A stretch of 30,411 nucleotides of DNA from Silene noctiflora. Lineage: Eukaryota > Streptophyta > Magnoliopsida > Caryophyllales > Caryophyllaceae. Under the pieces are notes generated by a model that ran no database searches, was not told where the DNA came from, and worked only from the letters and a program-made list of their open reading frames with translations. Location: assembly GCA_009801015.1 (NCBI GenBank), contig VHZZ01001954.1:50780-81190 (forward strand), given 5' to 3'. Made by a program: the position numbers and the translations under genes. Positions 1 through 10,300 of the stretch are shown here, in pieces. Positions within the stretch are counted from its first letter, which is position 1, and each line of letters starts with the position of its first letter.

Positions 1-460
1 TGGTTGTGCCATTAATATGGCGACTGATTTGGCGACTGAAATCAGTCGCCAAATAGGCGACAGCCAATAATTTGGCGACTGAAGTCAGTCGCCAAAACAG
101 AGTCCACAAACCAGTAGCTACTGGTTGGGACAGGCATATGGTGACTGAATTCAGTCGCCAAATTGGCGACATCCCGTCGAAATGGCGACTGAGTTCAGTC
201 GCCAAATTGGCGACTACCTGTCCTCTCAGTCGCCAATTTGGTGACTGAATTGCAGTCGCCAAATATCCCTCGCCAAATATCCCTGTTGGCGACTGATATG
301 GCAGTCGCCAAATTTGGCGACTGAAATCAGTCGCCCGAGTTGTAAATGGCGACTACTGTCCGCGACTGATCTTGGGCGACTAATTTCAGTCGCCAAATTG
401 ATATTGGCGACTGTTTTCAGTCGCCCATTTTAGTCACCCGATTACTTTTTTCTTGTAGTG
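1..460. mobile_element. CACTA (En/Spm) transposon terminus with palindromic subterminal repeats
   Basis: The block ends at 451-460 with TCTTGTAGTG, the reverse complement of CACTACAAGA, the classic terminus of plant CACTA elements. Inside it, at least eight short palindromes of the form GGCGACTGA-N-TCAGTCGCC recur, for example at 28-53, 71-96, 140-159, 183-204, 285-311, 314-335, 374-394 and 404-425. Arrays of short direct and inverted subterminal motifs are where the transposase of this superfamily binds. Only one end is in the window; the rest of the element lies to the left of base 1, so neither the transposase nor the 3-bp target duplication can be checked. The sequence directly after the terminus is cct. 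Family assignment rests on terminus plus repeat architecture. Confidence 0.82.
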
Positions 461-2034
461 CCTGTAAGTTTTGGCAGCTTGAATACAAAATAACCTATTT
501 TTAAATTCACCCTTAAGTTAGGTGGCGTGGCCGCTTAGTTGTCCCTAAAGAGTAAGAAAAACCCTTAGCACGAGTTTAGGTAATGTTCTTCCTTCTTCGA
601 TCTCACTTTGTTTATTCATCTCCCTCTCCCCCTTAAACCACAAGATATCTTCCTCACCTTCCATATACCCTTTAGTGATTGCATAATAACATGATAAATA
701 TGTAGCGAGTCCTATATAAGCAAGGATCAACAACAAGTATACTAAACATTTTCAAATCAAAAATAAAGAAACATATAAAGATCAAACTATAGAGATTAAA
801 GTGTTAATCAAAGCATCCCTAAAATAAGTTCACTCTCATCGACCATATCATAAGTCCTACTAAAACGAATATTTTTAATATAAAGATATGACATGTGTCT
901 TGTATAAAATAGATATACTATTAGTCACATATAAACAAAAATTAATGATATGTACACCACATATGCGAAGGTAAATTGAAAAAACCAAGTACAAACGCTC
1001 TCCCTCCCTCTAACGTTCTCTCCCCCTTCTTACAGAACGAAACACATTTTTTCTCCTCTCATTTTAAGTTAGATTTGTTAACCGTTATAGTCAAACTCAT
1101 TTGATTAGTTTGATTAACTTTGGCGTTAAATAAGCTAACTAATAACCGTCCCCTGATTGATCAATTAAGTTTTTGTAATTTACAAGTACTCATACTTCCC
1201 ACTTACATATGTTTGATCCATTATTATTTCACTCTAAATTCGGCAGTTATGATAAAAACCTTTTTACTTAAGACAGATGCGGCTTATTTTTTCTTATAAT
1301 TGAACATGAGCTTCGGCACCTCCAAACTCTACTTTTCCCAAACCGCTCCCACCCACACACAACGACTCACATGCTTCCACCATCCTTGAACCACTTGGAC
1401 ATCAAGCATGCTTCTCTCCGTCTCACTAATCATCTATTTCATCTCCCATATATAACAACTTCCTCGTCCTCCTCAAAAATAGCCATGGTTCTCTATTCCC
1501 AAATAGTCCAACGCCTAATTTAGCCTACTCGAGCGGGAGCTCTAGAATCATGGGCTTGTGTTTGATTCTGGAGCTCAATATTAAAAGTATAGCTTGATCT
1601 TGACTCATGATATTAATGTATTAGCTTTCTTGTTCTTAATTAAAGGATTAGAGTAATAATTTTACCATATTTATTAAATTCTTCCCAAAAAACAAGTTGA
1701 ACAATAATACAAGTAGCTAGGATGGAGGCCGGGACAATATATAATACCAACTGAGTTTGTATACACAAAGTATTTACAAAAACTTTCATTGGTCCGTGTT
1801 TACATCAATCGAGTTTAAATCTAAATAAAAAAGAAAAACATCATCCCCACGACTCAGAATTCTTAAAATGCAAAACTCAACATGACAGCATAAAAATGAA
1901 GTAGCCTTTGTTGTGAAAAATAGTATTTTTCCTATAAATAAATAGTAAAGGATATTCTCCAACAATAGTAACATGACTAATTGTATTATATTACATAATG
2001 TGTATGTATATATGTATAATTATCATGAAATCAA
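461..2034. other. Intergenic AT-rich DNA, no convincing gene
   Basis: No open frame with protein-like character is present. The only gene-like part is 1310-1500, a pyrimidine-rich stretch with a TATA-like catatataa at 1447-1455, followed by a 12-codon micro-ORF (1485-1523) and a short perfect-looking hairpin (1537-1576). Bases 1600-2034 lie downstream of the minus-strand AP2 gene and probably contain its 3' UTR, but no polyadenylation site can be fixed by eye. Confidence 0.5.
1537..1576. repeat. 14-bp inverted repeat with 12-nt loop
   Basis: GAGCTCTAGAATCA (1537-1550) pairs with TGATTCTGGAGCTC (1563-1576) with a single G-T type mismatch, leaving a 12-base loop. It lies about 85 bases after a TATA-like sequence. 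Pairing does not extend beyond the stem, so this is shorter than a plant microRNA precursor. The role is unknown. Confidence 0.55.
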
Positions 2035-3197
2035 TCACTTTTTATGCTCTCCAAAATGTTCTTCTAATTCATCAAAATCACATAAAAATGAACCAAGATC
2101 ACTAAAGACCAAATCTTCATCATTTCCCATTTCATTACTATTCGAGGTAGCCTGACCTTCCACATACCAACACAGTTCACGGTCGATTGGATCAAATTGC
2201 AACAACTCACATTCATCGAACCCTAGCAAAGTTGATGAACAATCGACCGAAGATGGCTCACCCAATAACATATCTACATCAATGCTAATATCATCTTCTT
2301 CAATTTGATCGTAAATTTGCTCAAATGTATGCTCACTCAATGTTATAGTACTAGAAGCACTTGTTTCATCAATTGACTTAGTTGGAGTAGGACTAGATTG
2401 GTCATCACATGAGCTGTTATTAGTTGGTTTGACCAAGTCAATGTAGCGGCTAAGGTCAAAATTGGTCACGGCATTGAGCCCTCTATACTCAATTGCAGCC
2501 ATATCATAAGCAGTTGCGGCTTCTTCTTGTGTAGCTGCAAAAATGACAATAGAATATAATTTCGATAATCTTTTAGCCCAAAATTAAATCGATTAAATGA
2601 GAATTCAAATAATTAATTCGTATAATATACATATCAGAAAATCGAGGAGGTACCGTAAGTCCCAAGGTACATATATTTGTTGCCAAGTACTCTACCGATT
2701 CTAGCTTCCCATCTTCCGTTATGGTGATGTCTGAAACGAACACATTACCCGGCCACTAGTTGTTTATAATGATAATCGTCATATGTTATACGATTAGGTT
2801 TTGAAATAATTTTTGTAAGAGGGTGAAGTACATAAAATTAGTTGTGTTTATACTCGTAGTACCTAGCGACTCCTCTATATTTAGAAACGCCTCTTGAAAA
2901 TCCGTTGCTTTTTCTGCAAAAAAAAAAAAAAAAACAATGTAGCTAAATAAAATGATATGAGACATGAGACGAGACATAAAAATGAGACAAAAATCTATTA
3001 GGTAAATATAGGTGAAATATTTGAAATGATGTCGTACCTTCTTAGGGATCCTATATATTCTTCCCTTGAAAGTGTCTCCATTTCTTCCAAATCTTTTTCA
3101 TAATTTGATAACTAAATTCACAAAACACACAAAAAAAAAGATGGCTAATTACTTAATTATCATTGAACAAAAATGAAAATACCATTAATCAATTATC

Positions 3198-3246
<49 letters not shown>

Positions 3247-4850
3247 CTAATAAAATAAATAATAATAAATTGAAAATGCAAATAAAGTAGGTAGTTTAAG
3301 CATAAAACTGACGGGAAAATTGAGAATGGTTTCCTTGCCCCAATACTTCAATGCAGCCAAGTCGTATGCCCGCGCCGCTGTTGCTTCATCATTATAAGCA
3401 CCTAACACAATTGTCATTCATAAATTATATTTTTAATTAATATCTCTCTTTTTAGGTAGATTTCATTTTATTTTTTTCTGTTGGAGTTTTGAGATAAAAA
3501 TGAAAAAAATTGTCTCCAAAGGTTTTAATTTCGTAGGGCTTAAAATTGGATTTATTTTTAATTTTTATCGATAGAATAAGTGTCAATATGAGAAGATTGC
3601 TCATAGGGATGAATGACGGTTTTTATCTCATTAAATGTTACACCAGTACGACTTCAACACGTTCTAACTTTTAGATGTTAGCGAATAAAGATATAGACAC
3701 GTCAAAAGCTACTTAAGGTCGGTCCAAACACCATAGTCATATATACTCCCTATCATTTTTTTTTGGACGATTATTGTTATTTAATATAGTGTGATATGCT
3801 ACTATAGCTATGATAGGGAGCAATCACACGGGAATGGACCATGCTGAGGGCTATTGACTAGTGAAAGGTGGGTCCACAAGTAACATTAAAGAGACGGAAA
3901 ATGTAGTTTAGAGTTTCTTGCTAGATTTAGTAGCATTCATGTCAAATAAACAATACTCATTTAGTACTTGAAAAATTAATACGTCCAGCCATGAAGTTAG
4001 GAAACATACCAAGATACACTGTATAGTTGGAAATTCCATCCCCAATTTGAAGCACAATGCCATGAGAAATGAAAAGCACATGCAAAATTAGTAAACTCAA
4101 CTACCCAAGGAAATTTAGTCTACCTAGAAAAGTATTTCCGGTCTACCCGAACAATCTTTTGTAAAGCGATTATATAATTAGATAATAGTGTATAATAAAA
4201 GCCAAAGAATATTCAATAAAACGTATACAAAATTACAAATTAATTTAAACGTATTCAAAAACCTTGTCGTCCTTTTTTCTTTTGTGCATCACTCCAACAA
4301 TCTTTGTCCCATAAATGTGCTTCAAATCTTCCAGTCCACCTATGTCTATGACAAATATTTCAATAACGATACATCATAATGGAGATTTTGATAATGAGAT
4401 GGAATATACAAAATGATAACTTTTTAATATGAAATAAAAATAAAAAGAAATCTATATAAATTCAAAAGTTGTAACTAAATAAACTTTTAGGAACCCGAGA
4501 TAAAAAATTGGCCTAATTAAAAACTTTAAGAATACTAAAGAGAATTGTAAACTTTTCTAGCTCAAAACCCCCAAAAAACTTTAAATTTTCACCATTCCTT
4601 TCCATAACGAAATTATATCCCAAAATACGATTAATCCAAATAAAGATTACCTTGTAACGCCACGGAATATGGAGCTACGTTGAGAAGGGGAGTCTCTAGG
4701 CAAACTGCGTCTTCTTCGCTTACCTTTACTAGTAGAAACTTTGACATAATCGTCATTGTTATTACTATTACTATTACTATTACTATTTGTAACGATTTCA
4801 ACTTTATTTTGGTAATCGATACTCTTCCTCTTATATGAAGCTTTTGCCAT
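2035..4850 (-). CDS. WRI4-like: WRINKLED3/4-like double-AP2 transcription factor, eight exons
   Basis: The exons on the minus strand are 4850-4651, 4345-4263, 4018-4010, 3401-3313, 3111-3038, 2913-2863, 2730-2654 and 2534-2035. All introns are GT-AG and the sum is 1083 bases, giving 360 aa. The N-terminus has a serine/asparagine run (about residues 23-31) and a basic KGKRRRRS patch. AP2 repeat 1 spans about residues 59-127 ([20 protein letters not shown], then VYLGAY) and repeat 2 about 161-225 ([20 protein letters not shown], then [15 protein letters not shown]). The VYL step is encoded by the 9-base micro-exon known in WRI genes. The linker [17 protein letters not shown] and the [11 protein letters not shown] end are closer to Arabidopsis WRI3/WRI4 than to WRI1. 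The tail (226-360) is acidic and Ser/Thr-rich, as expected of an activation domain. The family acts in the nucleus on AW-box promoters of fatty-acid synthesis genes; a role in vegetative wax or cutin supply is inferred from the subgroup. Which paralogue it is remains uncertain. Confidence 0.93.
3198..3243. repeat. (AAT)n microsatellite
   Basis: An uninterrupted AAT trinucleotide run of about fifteen units lies in the intron between the 3401-3313 and 3111-3038 exons of the WRI-like gene. A shorter imperfect AAT stretch follows to about 3270. It is likely polymorphic in length. Confidence 0.9.
4010..4018 (-). other. 9-nt micro-exon of the WRI-like gene (encodes VYL)
   Basis: Read on the minus strand, cag|TGTATCTTG|gtatg gives a 9-base exon with AG and GT borders. 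It joins CAA-G upstream to GT-GCT downstream and supplies the V-Y-L of the AP2 repeat 1 core. Removing it would delete three residues without shifting frame. This micro-exon is a known hallmark of WRI1-class genes and is easily missed by gene finders. Confidence 0.9.
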
Positions 4851-4923
4851 AATAATTATATATAATTATGTGCAAATATTTTTTTGTAGAATTGTTAGGT
4901 GACGTAGGATGAAAAATGATGAA

Positions 4924-4932
4924 TATATATAG
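4924..4932 (-). promoter_or_regulatory. Putative TATA box of the WRI-like gene
   Basis: The minus strand reads ctatatata about 75 bases upstream of the ATG at 4850, which would leave a short 5' UTR. A second TATATATA run lies at about 4969-4978. The choice between them is a guess from spacing only. Confidence 0.4.
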
Positions 4933-5670
4933 GATATTTTGATTTGTTTGGGGTAGTCAAGTTTCAAGTATATATATTTTTGAGAAGATGGTGAAATAAT
5001 ACTATGATGTTTGGGACCTACGTTTTCCCAAGTATTAGGTAAGCAAAATGTGGTGATTCCCAACTATATGGGAAATTAATTAAAGATGGATATGCCTAAT
5101 TTGACATTTTGGTATCTCCCTTTTGTCCTTGCAATTTGGAGTCTTGCTTTATGATTCATAAGACCACAATTTCTTATAACTTTAATAATAGTCATTTGTG
5201 CCACTTACATTTTATGAGAGGGATAGTCTCCGTCTATAATAAGAATTTGTGCTTTTATAATGGTAATGTAAAATGTTGCAAAACATTGATGTAAGTCTAT
5301 GTCACTTGGATTCAATTTTCTTTGAATATGATGAAATTTGTGATTCTCTTAAAAGTTGCTTGGAAAATGACTATTTCATTGGTAATATGTGCAACCAATT
5401 ATTCGAGTATTTCTTAAGTTCATTATTAGCTAGGAAATGTAGGCGGTGTGATCATAGTAAAAATTTCAGGAAACGTAAATAAACAAGCTTTAGAAAATTG
5501 GTAAAACTTTATCACGCGCTCTTATTTTATACAAAAAGAGTATGAAAACTGTAAAATCACGAGTAATCTCCTCATTCTTCATACTCCGTAGTTCATATTA
5601 TATTACTGTGCTATCTATGTCAGTCACACAATGAACTTTACTTTCAATAAACTAGTTGAATTTCAAGTCA
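4933..5670. other. Intergenic region upstream of the WRI-like gene
   Basis: This stretch is AT-rich and presumably holds the promoter of the minus-strand WRI-like gene. The small open frames at 5109-5294 and 5273-5482 have no recognisable protein character. No repeat or RNA gene was seen. Confidence 0.5.
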
Positions 5671-5672
5671 TA

Positions 5673-5879
5673 TGTTCTTTTTGGGCTTAATTTTAGCTCT
5701 AATTAAGCTCACTTCAGTTCAGTTCAACTTATTTCAGCACTATTTATCTTAGCAAAAATTTCAATTTTGGCACATATAAAGCGTTTAGCTCTATTCAGTT
5801 AAGTTTAACTCACTACTTCAGCCAAATTGAGTTCAATTCAGCTTCATTCAACCTACAAAAACAGGGTTTAAAAGAAACA
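5673..5879. mobile_element. TA-flanked MITE with TTCAGTTCA subterminal repeats
   Basis: The left end TGTTCTTTTTGGG and the right end, which reads inverted as TGTTTCTTTTAAACCC, form imperfect terminal inverted repeats. TA dinucleotides flank both sides (5671-5672, 5880-5881). The interior carries repeated CAGTTCA/TTCAG words such as cttcagttcagttcaac. The size and TA duplication suit a Stowaway (Tc1/mariner) type MITE. Five bases beyond its right flank starts the target duplication of the copia element, so the retrotransposon landed right beside it. Confidence 0.5.
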
Positions 5880-5885
5880 TACTTG

Positions 5886-5890
5886 ATATC
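5886..5890. repeat. Copia target-site duplication, left copy (ATATC)
   Basis: ATATC directly precedes the 5' LTR and is matched by ATATC at 10728-10732 after the 3' LTR. Five base pairs is the usual duplication length for Ty1/copia integrases. Confidence 0.93.
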
Positions 5891-6114
5891 TGAAAGAATA
5901 TTATCGATATTCTTGGAATATTCGATAATATGGTATATGTGTAATTAGAGGCATGTAAATATTTGAGGAATAATTTTGTTATGCTGTTACCTATTTTGTA
6001 GGATTTGTTTTAGCTAAAAGATTGCATTAGCTTGTATATATACGTTGCATATATGCATTAATAAAATCATTGAGTTTTCACTCAACACAAATCCTTCTGT
6101 TTCATAGTTTTACA
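5891..6114 (+). repeat. 5' LTR of the copia element (224 bp)
   Basis: The LTR begins TGAAAGAATATT and ends TTTTACA just before the primer binding site, giving the standard TG...CA ends. A TATA-like tgtatatatacg lies at about 6033-6044 and ataaaa at 6061-6066, likely promoter and polyadenylation signals. A gatattc...gaatattcgataatatc-like AT palindrome occupies its first 50 bases. Confidence 0.93.
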
Positions 6115-6127
6115 TGGTATCTCGAGC
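6115..6127 (+). promoter_or_regulatory. Primer binding site (initiator Met-tRNA type)
   Basis: TGGTATCTCGAGC starts directly after the 5' LTR. It shares TGGTATC and GAGC with the usual plant PBS TGGTATCAGAGC, which is complementary to the 3' end of initiator methionine tRNA. The two-base difference in the middle is common among copia elements. Confidence 0.75.
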
Positions 6128-6147
6128 AGTTTTCGATCTAATTTCTA

Positions 6148-7390
6148 ATGACTGGAAACGGTGAGAAATCTGACGATAGTAAAAACAAAAAAATGAAAAC
6201 CATTCCCATGAGTTCACCATTATATCTTCATCCATCGGATAATCCGAGTCTCTCACTTACAAAAATCGTATTTAATGGAGAAAACTACGAATTGTGGTCA
6301 GACGCCGTCAGAAACGGTCTTGATGCCAAGAATAAATTGGCCATAATAGAGGGAACTTTCAAAAAACCGAGTGGTGATGAAGGAGAAGACAATCTCTAGT
6401 TGGTGGCATGAAGACAATGCAACGCCATGTTGAAAGCATGGCTACGAAATGTTATAGATCCGAAATTGCACGCAAGTATTGCGTTCACAGTGTCTGTAGC
6501 AGAAATATGGGCAGAGTTGAAAGATCGCTACTCAGCCGGAAATGCTCCAAGAATTCACCAATTGAAAGGCGAATTAAATGAGTGTAAACAAGGGCGAGAG
6601 TCTGTCGTCGAATACTACACTCGTTTGAAGACCATATGGGACGAGCTTGCTAACTATAGCCGAGTCTCGAAGTGCACATGTGGAGCGGCCGCTTCATTAG
6701 CCAAAGAAAAGGAGGAGGAGAAGGTCCATCAATTTTTGATGGGACTTGATAGAACCTTGTATGGTAACCTTCGGACTCACCTGCTGATGGAGGACCCAAT
6801 CACCACACTCACTAGAGCCTATGCTTTGGTTATAAGAGAGGAGAGACACACCACTGTGACTCGGGCACAAGAAGAAAAAATGAAGCAGCTATGGCTATGA
6901 GAAGTTATGGAACAGGCAGAGGAAACATAGGAGGTTTTTCAAAGGCAGAAACCAAGGAAGAAGAACCACCACGATACGACCACTGCGGAAAATACTACCA
7001 TACAGAGGATACATTCTACGACAAACTTGGGTATGAGACCATCAAAGCTCGTGGCAGGGGTAGAGGCCGCAGGGGAAGCGGAGGAAGAGGAAATTCAGCA
7101 CGAGGAGGAGGACGCAGTGATGAGCGCTCTCAGTCCAGTGGAGTGTGTGCCAATGCAGTAGGAACGAGTTCGTCGAATTCGAAGGATGCAGACACCAAAA
7201 ATTCAAATATTCCTTTTACAGAGGAAGAAATAACGCGACTTCGAACATTGTTGACGACGAGTCCAGAAGGTATTGAGAAATTAAAAGGTATGAAAACTAC
7301 AATTGTTAATGAATGGTTAATTAATAGTGGTTGCTCACACCACATGACGGGAATGCGTGAATACCTGGCAATGTTCGGTCGGAAGGAGCT
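6148..7390 (+). pseudogene. gag: Copia gag and protease, broken by frameshifts
   Basis: ATG 6148 opens a gag frame whose N-terminus shows FNGENYELWSDAVRNGL, typical of copia Gag. The frame ends at a TAG at 6397. The missing sequence SSWWHEDNA is found in the +3 frame at about 6388-6420, and the original frame resumes at 6427 (LKAWLRNVIDPKLHASI), so two compensating small indels are inferred. The frame stops again at 6898, and from 6891 another frame carries the zinc-knuckle region, a Gly/Arg-rich stretch and the protease. The knuckle reads Y-x2-C-x4-H-x4-F in place of C-x2-C-x4-H-x4-C. The protease motif reads INSGCSHHMTG where family members have DSG, so the catalytic Asp is Asn. A last shift near 7385 leads into the pol frame. 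This part looks non-functional. Confidence 0.88.
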
Positions 7391-7393
7391 TCT

Positions 7394-10300
7394 TTGGTGG
7401 CTTTACCTGATGGACGGAAAATCGAAGCAAGGGAACATGGGGAAATTAGGCTCGGAAAAAACTTTGTGCTAAAAGATGTGCTATTTGTGCCAACATTAAC
7501 TTGCAATTTAATTTCCGTTCAACAGTTAATAAGAGAAAACAATTGTATAATAACGTTTCATCCCGACTATTGTGTTATGCAGGACCGGTCTTCGAGGATG
7601 GTGATTGGGAGGGGTGAACATCAAGATAGGGTTTACAACTTTCAAGAGGCAAAAGAAGAAAGCGTGGCAAAGACGGGTTTGAAGGAGGATGCTCGGTTGT
7701 GGCATAAGCGCTTGGGTCATCCGTCAAATAANGTCTTATCTCATTTTTCATCTTTAATTGGTGGTAATTTGGCTTTGAACTCTAGTTATGTTTGTGATCC
7801 TTGTTGTAGGGCAAAACAGACTCGTTTATCTTTTGATTTNAATAATAAGAGGTGTGGTNTTTTATTTGGACTAATTCATTNTGACATATGGGGTAAATAT
7901 CGGGTGGCTAGTTTATCACGGGCTCACTATTTTTTNACCATTGTCGATGATCATAGTAGGGCAGTATGGATATATCTCATGAAAGAAAAAAGTGAGGCAG
8001 GAGAATTGTTGAGGGTTTTTTGTCATATGGTAAAGACCCAATTCAATAAAAGTGTTAAAATTATACAAAGTGACAATGGTACAGAATTATTATCGGGACC
8101 TATGAAATATTATTATGAAGAAAATGGCATAATTTTTCGAACTAGTAATACCGATACACCCCAACAAAATGGAAGGGTAGAGAGGAAACATCGCCACATC
8201 CTAGAAAAAGCGAGAGCTTTAAGATTTCAAGCCAATTTGCCGATACATTTTTGGGGAGAGTGTGCTATGACGGCGGCCTATTTGATAAATAGGACACCAA
8301 CACCTTTACTTGAGGGGCGTACACCGTATGAATTATTGTACAATGAGAAACCTGATTTGAGGGGAATTAGAGTCTTAGGGTGCCTTTGCTATGTTCACCA
8401 TAAAGACAAGACCCGAGACAAGTTTGATGAACGTGGGAAAAGATGCGTGTTTTTAGGGTANCCCCACAACAAGAAGGGTTGGAAAATATATGATATGCGA
8501 GATAAAAAAATGCTTGTATCACGAGATGTTATTTTTTACGAGCATGTTTTTCCTTTCGAGAAGATTAGCAGTACCGAAGAAAATAATTTCAATCATAATA
8601 AACATAATGTCGACTTTATTGATAATTTGGTTCCCATGGATCCTTTTGAGACACATGAGTGTTTTGAGGAGCTTGCAAATGAGAAATTAGGAGGGGATTC
8701 GGAAAACAGGGGGAGTGCACAGAATGAAGGCAGTCACGAATCAGAAACTCCTACTGTTGACGAACTGGCAGCCCCTAATGCTGGTAATAGCGAGAGGAAT
8801 GGGAGCCATGATCAGGATGATGTCGAAGGAGAAAAGCTTGGCAGAGGTGCTAGAGACAAGTTTGAGCCATATTGGAAACGAGACTATGTTTGCAAGTCCA
8901 CGAAGCTGCTAAACCCCATTGCCAATGTTCACTCCAAACACGAATCATCCTCAAAGGCAGGTACTCGATACCCATTAGTTAACTACGTTGTTATTAGCAA
9001 TTGTTTTTCTAACTCTCACGGGTCCTTCATGGCAAAAGTGGATGAAGTTCAAGAGCCCCGTAATTATCATGAAGCAGCGAGGGACAAAAAATGGAGGGAA
9101 GCCATGAGAAAGGAGATTGATGCACTTGAGAGTAATGGGACATGGAAGGTGGTCGACCTACCTAAAGGAAAGAAGCCCATCGGATGCAAGTGGGTGTACA
9201 AAGTGAAGTACAAAGTTGACGGGACTATAGAAAGGTATAAGGCGAGGTTGGTTGCTCAAGGATTAACTCAAATTGAAGGAGTGGACTATCACGAGACATA
9301 CGCACCAGTGGCAAAAATGACGAGTGTAAGATGCTTGCTATCCGTGGCAGTGGCCAAGAATTGGTTAATTGAACAGTTGGACGTCAATAACGCTTTCTTG
9401 CACGGCGACCTAGATGAAGATGTATACATGCGAGTTCCACAGGGGTTTGATGCAAATGGAAAAAATAAGGCTTGTAAATTGCTCAAGTCGTTATATGGGT
9501 TGAAACAAGCATCCCGAAATTGGTTTGCCAAGTTGACTAATTCGTTAAAAAGGTACGGGTTTATTCAATCCCTAGCAGATTACTCCCTTTTCACATATAA
9601 TAGAGATGGTGTTTTCATTGGTGTACTCGTGTATGTAGACGACATGATAGTCGTAAGCAACAATAATTCCGCTTGCGTGAATTTTAAGTCCTTCTTGAAT
9701 AAAGCCTTTGGTATAAAGGAGCTAGGCAAGCTCGAGTATTTTTTGGGAATCGAAGTGGAGCATGGGAAACAAGGCCTATTTCTAAATCAAAGGAAGTATG
9801 CTTTAGGCATTATCGATGAAGCGGGAATGATAGGGGCAAAACCAGCACATACCCCGATCCCACAACGACATGAGTTGGCTTTAGCAAAGGGGCATGTTCT
9901 GAAAGATGTCTTGAAGTATAGGAGAATCGTCGGGCAGCTGGTTTACCTCACAATCACGAGACCTGACCTCGTGTATGTTGTGCATATCCTCTCACAATTT
10001 GTACATGAACCGCGAAAAGAACATTGGGACGGTGCATTGAGAGTTGTGAGATATATTAAGATGAATCCAAGCAAGGGGATAATAATTAACACGCATAACG
10101 ATTTGCAATTGCGTGGCTACTGTGATTCCGATTATGCTAGTTGTCCCATTACGAGAAGATCGCTTAGTGGCTATTATGTAGCACTCGGCAATACACCGGT
10201 ATCATGGAGGACGAAAAAGCAAGTGACCGTGTCAAAGTCTACGGCCGAGGGGGAGTACAGGGCAATGGCGGCGGTTACAAGTGAGTTAGTTTGGTTACGT

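Noticed and set aside
1-460. Regular short palindromic repeats resembling a CRISPR array
   Set aside because: Spacing is irregular, units differ in their centres, spacers are short and partly repetitive, and the block ends in a CACTA transposon terminus in plant DNA.
545-736. Minus-strand 63-codon open frame
   Set aside because: No homology recognised, no splice or promoter context, and length expected by chance.
1537-1576. Hairpin as a microRNA precursor
   Set aside because: The stem is only 14 bp with no further pairing outward; plant precursors need at least a 21-bp duplex plus lower stem.
6427-6900. Stand-alone gene of 157 codons
   Set aside because: It is the middle of copia Gag, cut off by frameshifts on both sides.
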